A DNA stretch of 64,000 nt. Source: Anagrus nilaparvatae. Its lineage: Eukaryota; Arthropoda; Insecta; Hymenoptera; Mymaridae. Shown in pieces: positions 26,801 to 41,800 of this stretch (position 1 is its first letter; each line of letters starts with the position of its first letter). The translations under genes were made by a program, and so were the position numbers. The stretch lies in the NCBI GenBank assembly GCA_022575985.1, contig JAKSXM010000007.1, positions 22,756,501 through 22,820,500 of the forward strand, read 5' to 3'. The notes beneath the pieces are model-generated. The model ran no database searches. It was given only the letters and a program-made list of their open reading frames with translations, and was not told the DNA's origin.

Positions 26801-29800
26801 AACAGACAAAAAATTTTTTCTGCACAAAAGAAAAAAAAAAATTTATTTACCAATACTTTCAATTAATTAAATAAAATTTTGATTTTCAAAAAAAAAATGT
26901 TAAATATTTTATTTTTTAATTAAGCTTCTAAAAATAAGCTTTTTAAAAGCTTTAGATTTTTATTTTAAAACTCTTTGAAAGATCAGTGAACTTAAAAGCA
27001 CTTGTCCATTAGAGGTCGAATTTCAAAAAATAAGCTATTGCATCGCATTTATATGATTACGATATAACGCCTATTTAAAATTAAATATCATTATCATTAT
27101 AAATATGTGAATAGATATATCAAAGGATTAATCCATAACTAGCCACAATATATATTTATATATATTAGAGTGGACCTTATTTTGAACTTTGTAGAAAAAC
27201 TTTGCACCCTGGGTTTTTTTTGTGAATTTTTTGTCAAAACAAGTCCCCAGCTGCAAGGATTTTGCTTTTACTTCGCAAAAACACGTATCTTTAAGCACCT
27301 CAATTTTCCCATTTAAATAACATGGGAATTTTGACTTTTCAGCTTTTAACGTGCTGAAAAAATTTTTTTAACCACTAACTAACAGATAGAAAATAATGTT
27401 TAGACATATAAAATCTGATCCCCAAAATTGTAGAAGTCCCAGAACACTATCAAAATTAAATTTTTAAAAATCGCAATTTTACCATTTAAAATACATTGTT
27501 TTTTATTTATAATGTATTTTAAATGGATAACTTACGATTTTTAAAAATATAATTTTTATAAATTAAAGTTTACTGGAACTTCTACAATTTTGGGGATCAG
27601 TTTTTATATGTCCAAATATCATTTTCTATCTGTTAGCTAGTATTTACAAAAATTTTGCAGTACGTTAAAAAATTAGAAAGTTCAAAAGTCAAAATTCCCA
27701 TGTTATTTAAATGGTGCTTACAGGCACGCGTTTTTGCAAAGCAAAAGCGAAATCCTTGGATCTGGGGACTTTTTATGACCAAATGTTCACAAAAAAACCC
27801 GGGGAGCAAAGTTTTTCTACAAAGTTCAAAATTAGGTCCACTCTAATATATATATAAATATAATATATATTTGATGGAAAATATAGTATGGTTATTTTAA
27901 TAAGCTTAAGCAATAATTATAATAACTAGCGAGACTAATCGTTTAAAAAACGCGTTTAATCCTTGACTATTGATTTAGGAATGATATAACGAATCGTTGT
28001 TGAGTTTATGATAAGTATCTTAAAGGATATAGGAATGTAAGAGTATAAGGTTAATTCTTCTTTGGGAAGCGCATGATCGAAAACAATGCAGTTGTCTTAT
28101 GTCTTAGGTAGAAAAAGATAGAGCCAGGGTATTAAGCTCTGTATAAAGAGACTTTAGTTGATTACACGAATTCTAGTTTATTTAGTCGTACCTTTTGCTA
28201 ATCGGATTACGAGTATCCTAGGAAAATCTTTGTACCTATACTAGCATGTGTTAGGAAGATATTCGTTAAACATTTCTTGTTTCCATCAAGACTTACATAT
28301 TTATATGTGTTTACGACAGCAATGTTACTCCTGCTGGACAAGAGTTACTAAATCATCCTTTAGAACTCCTATCCTCTCATCGATTCGAAGCTAATAATTT
28401 CCCAAAGGTACACATATATAACAATACAACCAACCTAATGACGCGTTGCAGTCATGGAAAATTAACGTTTCTCTCATCTTCCTTGCTCTATTATTCTATG
28501 TTTTCATGTTATCTCTTCTCTGCTCTCTGCATACGTTATTTAAATTATACATTTATTATGTATTTATAATGAATATATGTTTTCATTTTTATATTCAATA
28601 AATTTAACAATTTGTTGTTATATTCATTTATTTTTAATTAAAATACCATGTTTATCCTTTTTTTTTTTAATCCACAAATATTCCAACAATTATTTTCCAA
28701 GAATTTTCAATTTATTTGTTTGTTATTGAATTCTTCTAATAATTAATTAATTAATTGTTTGTTTGTTGCTATTTTTGATATCTGTTTTTGAATCCTTTCA
28801 TTTTTATTTCATATTATTCAATTTTAAAGTTTTTTGATTTTTTACTTTCATGCATACACAATAGGAATGTTTGACCCCAGGATAGAATATTTTATTAACT
28901 TTCTCAATTTTATTTAATAAAAGCTTGTGTTAGCTGGGTAAAGATCAGTATGTACAGGAACTAAAATTTTTTTGAACTGAAAGTATTGTTCATTAAAATT
29001 TTGCGATAAATTATTTTTAGTTATCTGGGCATCATCGTATCATTCAAAAAAAATTGCCCAATAACCTAAACGACTGCATTAGCAATATTAAAATCAATAA
29101 ATAAATTAAAAAAACTGAGCGAATAAATGTTTTTTATCTTAGCCATAAAATTTTCAATATACTTAGTAATTATTTATATTGAAAACTAAGCTATAATACG
29201 AAATATATTAAATTTTTTATTATTTTTATTTAGAAAAATTTAAGTGTAGCATAAAATTGAATTGTTAGCTATTTGTATAGAATAGAGAACCTGTATAGAG
29301 TATAGATTACAGCCAGAGGGCAACGTCCATTCAATATAATACCCATTGTATACACTCGGAAATATTTATACTTAAGCTATCGTAAAAGCTTATTTAATCG
29401 CACGCACGAATGAAAAATATTCTGAGACGATCTTTTGACTTAGTATATTTATATTTAAGCTTAATAATTTATTAGCAAACAATGCTATTAAGTTATTGAC
29501 ACGTGGAAATAAAATGCATCGGTTTGCAAAAGTTTGTTGATCAACGTAATCTAATATATGAGAGGCGTAACGAGATAAAAGCTTTCTTTATCTCTGTCTC
29601 TGTTTATAAATATATATATTTTACAAAAGAGACTTGTATAAGTGGTAATGCGCGTGAATGCACGCAAGTTATGGGATCCTCTCTTTTTGAGGTTTGGCGC
29701 ATAAAGTCTATTCTCAGGGAGCTTCTCGATTAATCAAGAGAACTGAGATTACATGTTGTTTTCTCTCTTCTTTATATCTTTCTTACTCAAAGATAAAATA

Positions 29801-32800
29801 CCTAAAGCTCTGATTTTACCAGACGTTCCATTATGTATATTTATTACATGTAAGTACATATGGAGCTTTCTTAGACATAACTTTCAATGCCGGAAATTTT
29901 AGTAAGGCTTTTTTAGATTTATAATTTTGAGACTTTCGAATTGATCAAAAGGCATGTTGTTGAAAATTCATCAGGAATCGTTAAGCTAAATATATAAAAT
30001 AACTTTTTTCAGAGCTTTTTGAACTTAAAATACTGTCACTTCGCATACTCACTGTTAAAAGTAGCTTTTTTAATACTCAAAAATTTTCAAAAAATGTTGT
30101 AATTTTGCGATTTTTATCGGAATTTTAATAATTTTTCGCAAATTTGTTATAATTTAAAAATATAAAACTTTTAAACATATCACTAAATCATGAAAGCAAT
30201 ATTTCCAGTTTTGGAGTAAAACGATTCTTTGACCATTTTAATTTGACCTAAATTTTATAAATGACTTATTTTGAAAAGAAAATTTGAATTAGAACGCTCC
30301 ATATACATAAATAAAGAAGCCATATTTTCGAAAAATATTAATAAAGTTAGTAGAGAGTATATTAGTTTTAAAATGATTCATTAATAAAGAAGAAAGAAGA
30401 TGCATTTGTCGCGCGCCTTGCATATTATTACTTAATTAGGCCGTATAGTTTTACGAGACCTCAAGTATTACCTGGCGCGTTGCAATAATATATTTGAGGA
30501 AAAGTTTTGAATAATAATATAATTATTTACTTCTGCTGCATTACTTTAATTATTAATTTCATTTATAAACTTTTTGAACTAATTGAACTTTTCTCTTAAT
30601 AAATGAAAACTTTTGTTATTTACTCATATTATTAATTTTAAAATTTTTTTAATGTTATAGATCACTTGGATAGACGGTTTGGGTACAGTACTGCACGAAG
30701 GTATTAAGACTGAAACAATTCAATACGAGGACGGGCCATTGTATACAGTTAAATCAACGTTAACGGTGACGCCACGCAAGGAGCACGATAACACTACATT
30801 TACTTGTCAGAGTCAAAATGCGGCGGATCGTACGCCACAAAGTGCCAAGCTTCGTGTCGAGGTGAATATATATTTTATAAAGCGTGACTGCTTAATGAAA
30901 CGAGTAATCTTAACTTTTTTTATTCTTATTATTATTATTATTATTATTTGATAGAATAGCTTAAACTTTTTTTGTAATATGTACTTTTATTCGACTTTTT
31001 TTAAACTCAATTATGGACAAGTCTATATTCCAAAAGTTAGATAGTTTTCTTTTGTAATTACCGGTTTTAATGTGCTATAAACCAAAATTTGACGTTCATA
31101 ATACAAAACCTGAAACTATATCCTTTTTTTTGATTAAGCCAGTTTTTTTATTTATTTTTTTCAACAAAATTATGAATATTGCTATAATTAGACTTCTAAT
31201 ATAATATGCAAACTATATTAAAAAGTATTCTACATGTTTTATTTACATGTAATCATAAAGTTATTACTTTTTTTTTTTTAAAGTTATTAACTTTGAAAAA
31301 TTGAACTTTCCTTTTACATATTGTTCAATTTTATTCTCTCGCAACTGCATTATATTGTGGATGCTTTGTTATGGTTAAAAAGAGGAAATCTAATTATTTA
31401 TTAATTGAAAATTTTATTAACAATATTTTTTTATTGCTAAATTGACTTGATTTCTATTTATAAAGCAAAGATTATTAACCCTATAGCATCTGAATAATGA
31501 AAAAATTATTAAAATGAAGCGTTTTCTAGGCTTTTTGTATATTTTACAAATTATTTTTTACAAAAATCTAACTTACTATAAAAAAAAAAGATCTGCGACT
31601 TGATTTTTTCACAAAATGACTTGCCATCTGAACTAAAAAATAAAATGAGATTTTACTTGATTATTAAGCCCTTTCTACGCCCGATTAAAACTCAAGATTA
31701 AAACTAGTCTAGCGCTATAAGTTTTACAGTGTAGTTGGGAGTTATTTACAATTAATAGTCAAAAATCGGACGTATAATGCTAGACTATAGATTTAATCTG
31801 GTGTAGTAAGGGCTTTACCCTGAACTTAAAAATTTAAAAATAAAATAACGTACATACTATATGGTAATAAAATAAAAATATCTATATATGACAATATAAC
31901 TAAGAAATAAGTGTAATGAGTACAAAATTTTATACAATTTTTCGAGTAGTATTTATATTTTATTAAGTTATACTATACAGGTTTATGCATTTAGATTATC
32001 ATATTTAACACAGCATGCATACTTAACTTCACATTTAAGTTTTTACAATATTTTAGGAAGATTATATTCAATTTTTTTTTGAAATTCGATTTTTTTTGCA
32101 GAAATGGGTAGATAAGTACATCAAGAATATCAGAAAAAACAAATTTATTTAAATCTTGACTCAAACAGTTTGTAGAGCCATTTTTTTACGGTTATAAAAA
32201 GCACGTAAAAACTGTCTTAAGGTGTTTAGTGTGTGTAAACTTTTAATGACAGAAATGAATGAAATTTATAAAATATCAAAGATAAAAAAATAAAAAAAAT
32301 TTTATGAATTCTTCTTTAAAAAAAAATGTCTTCTTAAAAATCTTCTTGAAAAAAAATTTTTTTAGCAACTTTGCCTACGTAATTTTCTTTTAATTAAGAA
32401 AATAAAATAGGCAAGTTAACATTGCTCTTATGGAAGATCATCTTTGTAATTTATAAAAAATATGATAGAGATGACACAAGTTAATTAAATTTGATAATAT
32501 GATAAATAATATGATAAATAAATACCTAAATTTTAGATTGCAAATTTGTTTTTTTCATTTGTCTACTTCAATAATTAATAATTTAATAAAAACTTGTAAA
32601 AGCTGTGAATAACCTGAAATCACAAATTTATCCGATAATATAGGAACTGACTAAACACTTTGAAACTTTAAACTCATTTATGTATCTCGGAATAAATTTT
32701 TTAAAATCGGCGTGCAAAATAAAACAAATGGATCAAATGTCATTAAATTTTCAGTGTGTTTCGATTAACATGCTTATTAAGGAATGCCATTACAATTTTT

Positions 32801-35800
32801 TTTATAATAGGTTCCAAAAATGGGTTACACAGAATCCGTTCACGCTGAAATTTTAAGCTTTTTTGCACCCTTAGCTAATTCTGGCCACTATTTTATTTTA
32901 AATCTCAATGTGGTTCCCTAATCCTAAGTGTATAGTTTAATTTAATTTTTTTTTAGACCATCCTAGGTCGAGATATCACACACGCCAATTTGACCATTTT
33001 TTTTAAATGCTTTAAAGAGTCTAACGTCACGCACATATGACGTCATAAAAAAAAAATTTTTTTTGGGTATAGAATTAAATATTTTTGCAAAAAAAATAAA
33101 AAAATTTTCATTATGATATCTTTAATCGTTATTTAAATTTATACTTTCTCAAAAAACACTAATAATTTAAACAAAATGGGATATAATCTCCCTTAAGATC
33201 TTATTTTACATTAGTACACTTTTACATTTATTTAATTATTCTATATATATAACCCTTGTGGCAAAACCAAACATTGTTTCTGGTCGCCAGCCAGATTCTG
33301 GCCAGATTTTCTGGCAAAATTATGGGCTACCAGATTATGGACAGATTATGGACATAAATACGCACTTTTTTTGGTCAGCGAAGACACGTCATTTAGTCGT
33401 ATCATTTTTGCAAATATATCTGATAAACTATAAATTATAATTTATGCTCCTGGTCTGCTTCTCACTTCAAATATATTTAATAAGGAAGAATCTATAGGAT
33501 TTTTAAATACTGGTTTAAATACTTAGTTTTTAAAAAAATTTGATTTTTATCATTATAAAATATTTCTTCTATTTCAACAATACTTTTATTTTTAATAAGT
33601 GCGGTATTATTTGGATGTAAATCACTTAAAATTTAATCTTTGTAATTTAGTTTGTAAATTTTTTTTCTTCTTTGTCTGAATCAATTATATCTAAGTTTTT
33701 GCTGATTTCTGCCTTATTCTAGCAATATTTTTCTTTTTCGTAAATTCTACGGCAATATTGAGCAACCGGTCTGTAAGCCGTTCTTAAACATTTTTTCACA
33801 TCACTCCCAATATACGATTCAAAATCATAAGCACTTAATTCACGTAAACTGCATTTGGTATTATCAATATCGTCACAAACTTGCAAAAGATTGTGAATAT
33901 TGATTGAAGCGAATTCTTCGCCGTATGATTCAGTAACTGATTGTACGTAAATATCTAAATAGTGTCTTGCATAATCAGTATATTGATATGCGTTCTTATA
34001 CGAGAACATCCTAGTCGCTACATGCAAATGTAAAAAATGCTTGCATAAATTGTCATTAACAATTTTTTTTAAAACAATAGGTCCGCAAATTTTTTGAAAA
34101 AACTCAAATTCAACAGCTTTGAAAAGCTCTAAATCTTTTGTTGGCCTCATTTTCCTAGGGAAATCATCTGGTATATCTTTGCGTATCATTTGACTGATTT
34201 TTGACTTACGCAAAGTATTAAAACTCGTTCCAATTACTAATAAAGAATTTTTAAATTCATTAAGCCACGTTATGACTAATGTATATAAATGGAAAAAATA
34301 AAAAATTTAATATTTTGACATTAAAATTTAATTATCATGACAATTTTTTGTATATATAAAAAGAATATAAACTGTTGTATTTTACTAGCAATAACAATAA
34401 CAATAATATCGCAAACATTTCACCTAGAAACTATAACATTTTCTGCCCAGAAATCGGGCAGCAATTAAAACATTTTCTGGACAGAATCTAAACATATTAG
34501 ATTCTGGTCAACAGAAACTGGCCATACAGTCTAATTACAGCGTTACACTTTCATTCATTTTCTGGCCATATACTCTGGCCATTTTCTGGTCTTGTAACAG
34601 AAAATCTTGCTAGTTTCTGCCCACTTTATGTTTTATTTTGCCACAAGGGAATCTTAAGCTAGCATTAGTTTAAACTTTCCCCTCCTTCCCTCATAATTTT
34701 TTCATAATCTATTGCATATTTCTTAAGTTGGTTTTTCCATAATTACTTTCCTATAATCAAGTCTTCTACAGTGTAAAACCTAAAATTTTTTCCTAATCTT
34801 ATTATTAAGACTAAATATGATTAAAGATTTCTTCCTCTATCTAATAAATCCCGCATTTTTCATCAATAAGTCCTTTTATTAGGAGTTGTTTATAAGTAGT
34901 TTTGCAAAAAATATTGATAGTACAAAAAACCTTTGTCTGGATTTCCAAAATAACCGAGAGTTTAATATCTGATCGGTAAAAACCTCAAGATAAAATCCAA
35001 AATAATTTAATAGTTAGACAGCAACTCAAGTTTTTTTATATATTAATAATTCAATTAACAACATTTAACCTAGTTTATTTAACAGTTATTTAAAAAAAAA
35101 AAACTTCTTTGCTAAATTAATATTAATTAAAAATAAAAATTATCTCAAACATATTAAATATTAAAAAAAAAAATAATACCTAAAGATTACTCAATTTATA
35201 ACCACGACGTATTATAATATTAAATGAAACTAGTAAAAGAGAGAATTTAGAAGATACATAAAACTTTTTAACTGTGAATAGTAAGTAAACAGTAAAGTTT
35301 ATTATACAAATAAGCATTTAATATATATTTTAGTTTGAAAAGAGTAAAAAAAAAAAATAAATAAATAAACAAAAAAAAATTTTTTTTAAATAGTACAGAA
35401 TAATTTTCTTAATAGCTATAATTAAGTAGTTAAAATTAAATTTAGTAATTATGTTTTTTTTTTTTATTATTAAAAATAAAAGGCTATGCGAAACAGTTTT
35501 GTACATAATATTTTTATTCAAAGGGATTAAAAGCTTTTTTTTACAAATTAAAACATGCATTTACACTTTTGAAAAATTATAAATGTTAATTGTACTGTGT
35601 CCAAAATTAAAAAAAATAATTTTAATATATATAAAAAAAACTCATTTAATTGCTGTCAAATGTCTTATCCTAATTTAAAATAATAGATAATTTTTTGTTC
35701 TTTGAGTATAATAACATAAAATGAGAAATAAAAGACAAAGAAAGTACATATTATAATTGAAGGAAAACGTCAAGTAAAATATTTTTTTTATTTCTTTCAT

Positions 35801-38800
35801 TTAACCTAATCAGGCCTAATTAAATATTATTTTTTATTATTAAAAGGTACGTTACGCACCAAAAGTTTCATTAAAGATACACCCAGGTATCTCGCATAAT
35901 GAAAGAGTTAAAGAAGGTTCAGAGCTTCGTTTTAAATGTCGTGCTGAAGCAAATCCACCTGACATGGCATACAAGTAAGTAGACACACGCAATGGGAATA
36001 GAAAATCTTTTGTTTTTAATTCTGCCATCATTTAATGCGAAGTCTTATAAAAAAAATTCCATGTTTTATTTAAAATCAATAAAATAATGTCGTGTCTCAT
36101 CACGCACATGATATTATTTTCGCATTGAATTCGCATATAAAAAAAACAGGATGGTATTTATTTATTTATTTGTTTTCTAGATGGTATATAAATGACAAAA
36201 CAGTTATCGGTGATTATAACACAGAGATGATTATTCATAACGTAACACGTGAATTACACGATGCGATTGTTAAATGCGAAGTTTATAACGACGTTGGTAA
36301 AAGTGAGGAGACTAAAACATTAGATGTTACATGTAAGACTTTTATTATATATATATTTTTTAAAATAAAAAGCACATTTATGTCAAATGGAAAATAAAGT
36401 TAAAATAGCTTTATCCATCATTTTAGTTTCTGACATTTTACTGCATTAAGTCAGCATGAAAATGTCATGAATTCCAATGAATATATAATATATGTGCTTA
36501 TAATACTTGAAATAAAAAAAGCTCTCTTTTTTTTAATGTCTCTTTTAACTGTATATCCTCTATTTATATATATATATAGACGGCCCGCAATTTCGTCATC
36601 CACCTGCAAGCGTTGAAACGCATTATGGCGCAACAGAAATACTGCAATGCGACGTTGATGGTAATCCAACACCAGAAATAATTTGGACGTACGATGATTT
36701 AGATAGGACGATCGCAACAAGTCCAAACATAAGTGTACTCGTTAGTCGTGAAACTGCAGGACGGTATTATTGCAGAGCACATGTACCTGGTTTCCCAGAA
36801 CTCGTTGGTGCTGCCAATATTTATATCAGAGCACCCCCGGTTATTATGACTCAAAGGATACAATATGTGCCTGATGAAGGAGATATTAAGGTATGTCATT
36901 TTTATTTGTTATTATGATATCAGGTTCTAACTAAAGTTGACTTTGCAGGTTAAGTGTATAGCCAAATCTGTACCAAAAGCAGAATCTGTTAACTGGAGCT
37001 ACGCTGGTCGTGAGCTAAATTTTTCTACAAGTAACACGAGTTTTTATCTTCAAGAAGAATATACACCAGAAACAGTTATTAGTACGTTAACACTTCGTGA
37101 TCCTGTTTCTGCACATTTAGGAGACTATAATTGTACTGTTACTAATAGTTTTGGTACTGATTCTGCAGTTATTAAATTAACAACACATGGTAAGTTTAGT
37201 TTTCAATTTTTTTTTTTCTTTTATTTTTTCAAAGATTATATCTCTTGTGAAAATTAGACGTTAAAAATCTATATCTATGTAATTTAGAACGTTCAATTTC
37301 ATTGTTCAAGAATAAAAAAAAAATCTTGAACGTGATCTGATTTATAAAAATAAAATAACGAATTTTCTTTATTTATATAGAAAAAAAAAATCTTATTTTC
37401 TTTTATAACTTCAAAAACGTATTTTTTTTTTTTTTTCTTTTTTTTTCAATAATGTCGTTAATTAAAAAATTTGAACTAATTATTATTATTATTATTAAAC
37501 ATTGTATTAATTTTCTTTTAATATATTTTTCTTTGATAATTTATAAAAATATAAAAAGAAAAATCAATCACTTTTTTTTTTCTTTGCAAGTAATTTTAAT
37601 TGAAATTTTATTTCTTTTACTAAAAACCTTTATTTTTGTTCTTTTTTTTTTACCTATTTAAAATATTATTTTTCTGTGTGTATACAAAATTTATAAAAAC
37701 TATTATCTTTTCAAATATTTAATTAATTTTTTTTTTAACACACACAAAAATAAATTTAATTTAAAAATATTATTTACTCTTTTGGTAAATAAAATAAATA
37801 CAAAAGGCTTAAAAACAAATAAATATAGAGTAAATTTTATAATTCGTATTTAATTATATTTTCAATTTATAATTTTTCATGTAAATAATTTAAGTAAATA
37901 GAAGATTGTGTGTGTATTTGTTAATTTAATTTTTTTTTTTTTAATTTTAATTTAATTTATTTTTAAATCAAATATAATAGAGTTTTGATTATAGCAATAT
38001 AAAAGCAGATAAATTAATTTTTAAATTAATGAAATTTACGAACAAAAAATTAAATTTTATGAAAATTTTCTATGGTTTTAAGATATTTTGACAGTTGAAA
38101 AAATATTTTTAACCGACTTAAAAATTTTTAACCCATCCATCAGAGAATTTTTATTGGAAATATTTTTTGACATTTACTGCACACGATGGTATTGGGCATT
38201 TTTTGTTATCATCTAAAAGTTTCGAGATAAAAAAACTGCAGGTACAGAGTAAACTGAAAATTTCTCTGCCCAAAAGTTCGAAAAACCCACAAAAAACCTA
38301 AATTTTTAGGTCAAGTAAAGATTAATATGAATTTTTATAGTTCAAAATCAAAACTTTATTATAATCAAATAAAACTGCTGGTTTCTAAAATAATTGTCAG
38401 TTTGCATTCCCGAAAAAAAGGTAGCAATATAAAACAACAGAATTTCTGGAATCTGGGATCTGCAGAAAAATTATATTTACGTACTTTTTTAGGAATATTT
38501 CTAAAACGCTGTATAAAAAAAATTGCACAAAATATAAAAATTATAAAGGCTAAATTTTTAAATTTATGGAATTTCATTGATTTTGTTATTTAATTTTTTT
38601 TCTGTGGAGCGTTACAGAAATTCAATTGCAATTCAATTCAAAAAACTTACTGGTTGCCGTCGGAATTAGAACGCTAGGTCACAACAAGAGCCTCAAAAAT
38701 CCCAAAACGAAGCCTAAATAAGGATTTTTTAGGCTTTATTTAATTTCTTCGACACATTAACAGATAATACTTTGTTTCTTGGCTAAAAAACTTTAAATAA

Positions 38801-41800
38801 CATGACTTTTCAAAAAAAAAATTTTCTACCTATCAGGACCTCTTTAAGGCCCCGAAAAACAATTTTTAATTTTTCGTTTAACGATTTTTTGTGCATATAT
38901 TATCCTTAAAATTTTTTTTCACAGTTCTAGTTGGATAAAAAACAATATTTATATATAATTTAGAAAATTTCCTGGAAGTAGTTTTTTTATTATCCGAAAA
39001 TCCAGAATTTGAATCTTCTGCCGCCGTTCACCTGGCGATCATGGGTAGGAGAAATTTAATAAAGCCTAAACAAACCGTTTTTTTAGGGTTTTTTTACGTT
39101 TTTAGGGACCTGTCTGGCCTAGAGGTATAATTTTAACGGCAATCACTAATTACTATATTTATCCAGTAATAGTCTTATTTGAGGAATTCTAAAATGGAGT
39201 CAAAATTTTTATTTGATGACATTAAAAATTGGTCCCAGAATTTACGTAAAATTTCGCAGATTCAAAAATTTTTTTGCTGTTTTATGCTATTTTTTTTTAC
39301 TTGGTAAATTTATTTAAAAATATAAATTTTTTATTATTTTAAGCACCGCATGAAATATTTTAAAAAAAACTGTAAGCCGATTGCCAATTAAAAGATATAA
39401 TCGATTATATGAATTTGAAAATGCAAATTCTAGTATGTACATAAAAAAAATTACATTTCATTATACGCTGCAAAAAAGATCTACTTTCTTACTTTCGGGC
39501 GATCTTTTTTTCGCTTTTAAAGAAAAACTATGTGTTGAACACGGGAAAAAATGTAGGAAATTTTACTTTCAATGCTGTCTGCACTCGTTCGCTACGCTCA
39601 CTCGTGTATACAACTGCATTGAAAGCCAAATCCTATTTTTTTCCCTTGTTGAACAAATAGATATTTATTTTTATTTTGAAAATATTTCAAGAGGCAATAG
39701 ATACTTTATTATATTAATATGTTAAATAAAGTTTGGCTGCATTTTTTTTACACGAACTTCAACAACAGAGTTTTAATTATTAACAGATGAGCTAGCTATT
39801 AAAATCGATTAAATAGTTCGTCAAACAACAAATAATTAAATTTTGTAAAATGTAATACTCGATGTTAATTACATTCTCTAACAAAATAATAAAACTCTGT
39901 AATTGAATTAAAAAAAAAAAAAATTGGTTTTATTTGGATAAAAGCACATAATTTTTCTCTCTTGCAACAAAAATATTTTATTAAATATGAAATTATATTT
40001 AGCATTGATTCCAGTCGATTGGCGTTTAGTCCTTATCGTTGTTGGTTTGATTGTCTGCGTTATACTGATTGGCATCATAGTTATACTAATTTTACATTGT
40101 CGTGATGGTATTAAACAGCCACGTCCAAGAACAACGCAAACTCATGAGAATGACATGCGTAAGTACAAACATTTACAAAGATTTAATTAAAATGTATATT
40201 GAAAACATACAATTTTTTGATTTTATTTTTTGTTGTTCACCGTATAAAGTTAACACTTTTTTATTATTTTATCAAACGAAGCCCTACAGAAACAAAAAAA
40301 CATTCACGAGTAGTGTTACATGTACAATATTGAAATCAAACACGAAAAACTGTTACATAATATTTTTTTATGTTTTTTTTTTTAATTACTCAGAAAAAAA
40401 ATTTTTTTTTTTGTGTTTATCAAAAAGTCTTTAATTATTTATTTCGTTTTAAATATTTAATTTCAAACGTTTATATATCTGATCTGATATTGTGTCAGTA
40501 TTTCATACAATAAGTTATTAAAAGTTATATTTGATCAAATGTCAAAAAGATAGTTTTTTATAGATAGAAAAAAGTAAATATAAGTTATATGTCATTTTCA
40601 ATAAAATTTTCTATCTCATTTCTCTTTCTATATATAATATCTAGAAGAGACAGACTCGAATGCAGACCGTTACCGAGAAAGTGACCGAAGTAGTAATCTC
40701 TCGGATGTCAAAGCTGACATTAGGGCTGGTTCGAGCGTCAGTAATGCTGAAAGCGTGACTGCTTTGGACAGCGAAGGTGAAGGTAGTACGAGAGGTATTA
40801 ATGCACTTGCTTTAGCTGGTCCTGTTCCAAATCCAATGGTTGGCTATAGATACAGTGCTGATTATACGGAACCTTCATTCCCGCCTAAAAATACGGTAAT
40901 TATTTTTTTTATCTGTTGATACTTTTTTTGTTTGTGCAGCAATTATTATATTAAATTTTCAAACTTTTTCAAATTTCATGATTGACAGAATTTTTAAAAA
41001 TATATCAAATTTTTATTAAAATCAAACTTTATGAACGTATGAAGAAATTTATTGATGAATAATCTCGGAAATACACAAAGTTTATCAAAATTTCTACATA
41101 ATCACACAATTTATGTTTCACAACATCTTCAAAGTTTTGAATAACTTTATGTTATTATTCGTCAATTATTCCCATTATAGATTTCTATTATTATATTAAG
41201 TGTTAATTGAGAAATGTAAATATTTTTTTAATCCTCGATAAATTAAATACTCAGAAAATGAAATATATTTTTAAAAATCATTTAAAACGAATTTTTATAC
41301 TGTTAATATTTTAGTTATAAAAAATAAAACAAAAATATTAATTTATTTATATTAAATTCGACTAATTAAGTTTAAAACACAGCCAATTACGTTCGTAATA
41401 AGTTTAACTATATTGAATCATAAAAAACTCAAGAAAAGACTTCAAAGAATTAATTTTGAGATAGACAATTAAATTAAAATTAAAAACAAAGACTTTTTTT
41501 GTTAAATTATTTTTAATAAATAAACTTTTAATTTATAACTCTTTTTAATATTTTATTAAGCTGTGCATAGAACGTATTTAAAGTTTTAGTTTATGTAAAA
41601 GCTTCTAAACATTGGTTCGTCTCCCTGAAGGATTTGCTGGTATAGATTTAAAGGGTTTTGAATTTCTGCTGCTAATATATTTATCAAACTTGGTATGGAT
41701 CACTACCAGGATATATTTCCTCTTATCAATATTCAAAATTATATTCATATTAAAAAAATGTCCAAAAAGTGACCAAATTTTTGACGGAAATATTGAAAAA

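Larger units (their letters stand above)
19484..30660 (+). other. rst/kirre: Receptor intron (11.2 kb)
   Basis: Bounded by GTAAGT and TTATAG. It holds a small foldback (20555-20805), a palindromic MITE (25907-26240) and a 680-bp foldback (27166-27845). Frames at 24065-24380, 26464-26866 and 29503-29733 are AT-rich, without domains, and on no evident splice path. The rest is AT-rich with nothing recognised. Confidence 0.85.
30862..35846 (+). other. rst/kirre: Receptor intron (5.0 kb)
   Basis: Bounded by GTGAAT and TTAAAAG. It contains an (ATT)n run at 30929-30949, a 150-bp MITE (31666-31815) and a TIR element with a transposase remnant (33253-34649). The remainder is AT-rich. Around 32740-33060 the sequence is somewhat more complex but matches nothing I recognise. 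Confidence 0.85.
37190..40002 (+). other. rst/kirre: Receptor intron (2.8 kb)
   Basis: AT-rich, with long T runs and a short (ATT)n stretch at 37480-37497. It carries a fragment related to the GTCCCTAAA-type elements (about 38640-39130) and a small foldback (39534-39654). No further Ig or transmembrane exon was found. Confidence 0.8.

Noticed and set aside
27655..27846. 63-codon ORF
   Set aside because: Falls entirely in the right arm of the 680-bp foldback.
36451..36899. Minus-strand ORFs over receptor exon 6
   Set aside because: Shadow frames of a well-supported plus-strand Ig4 exon.
39381..39725. 114-codon ORF
   Set aside because: Spans the 121-bp foldback; no domain and no splice or start support.
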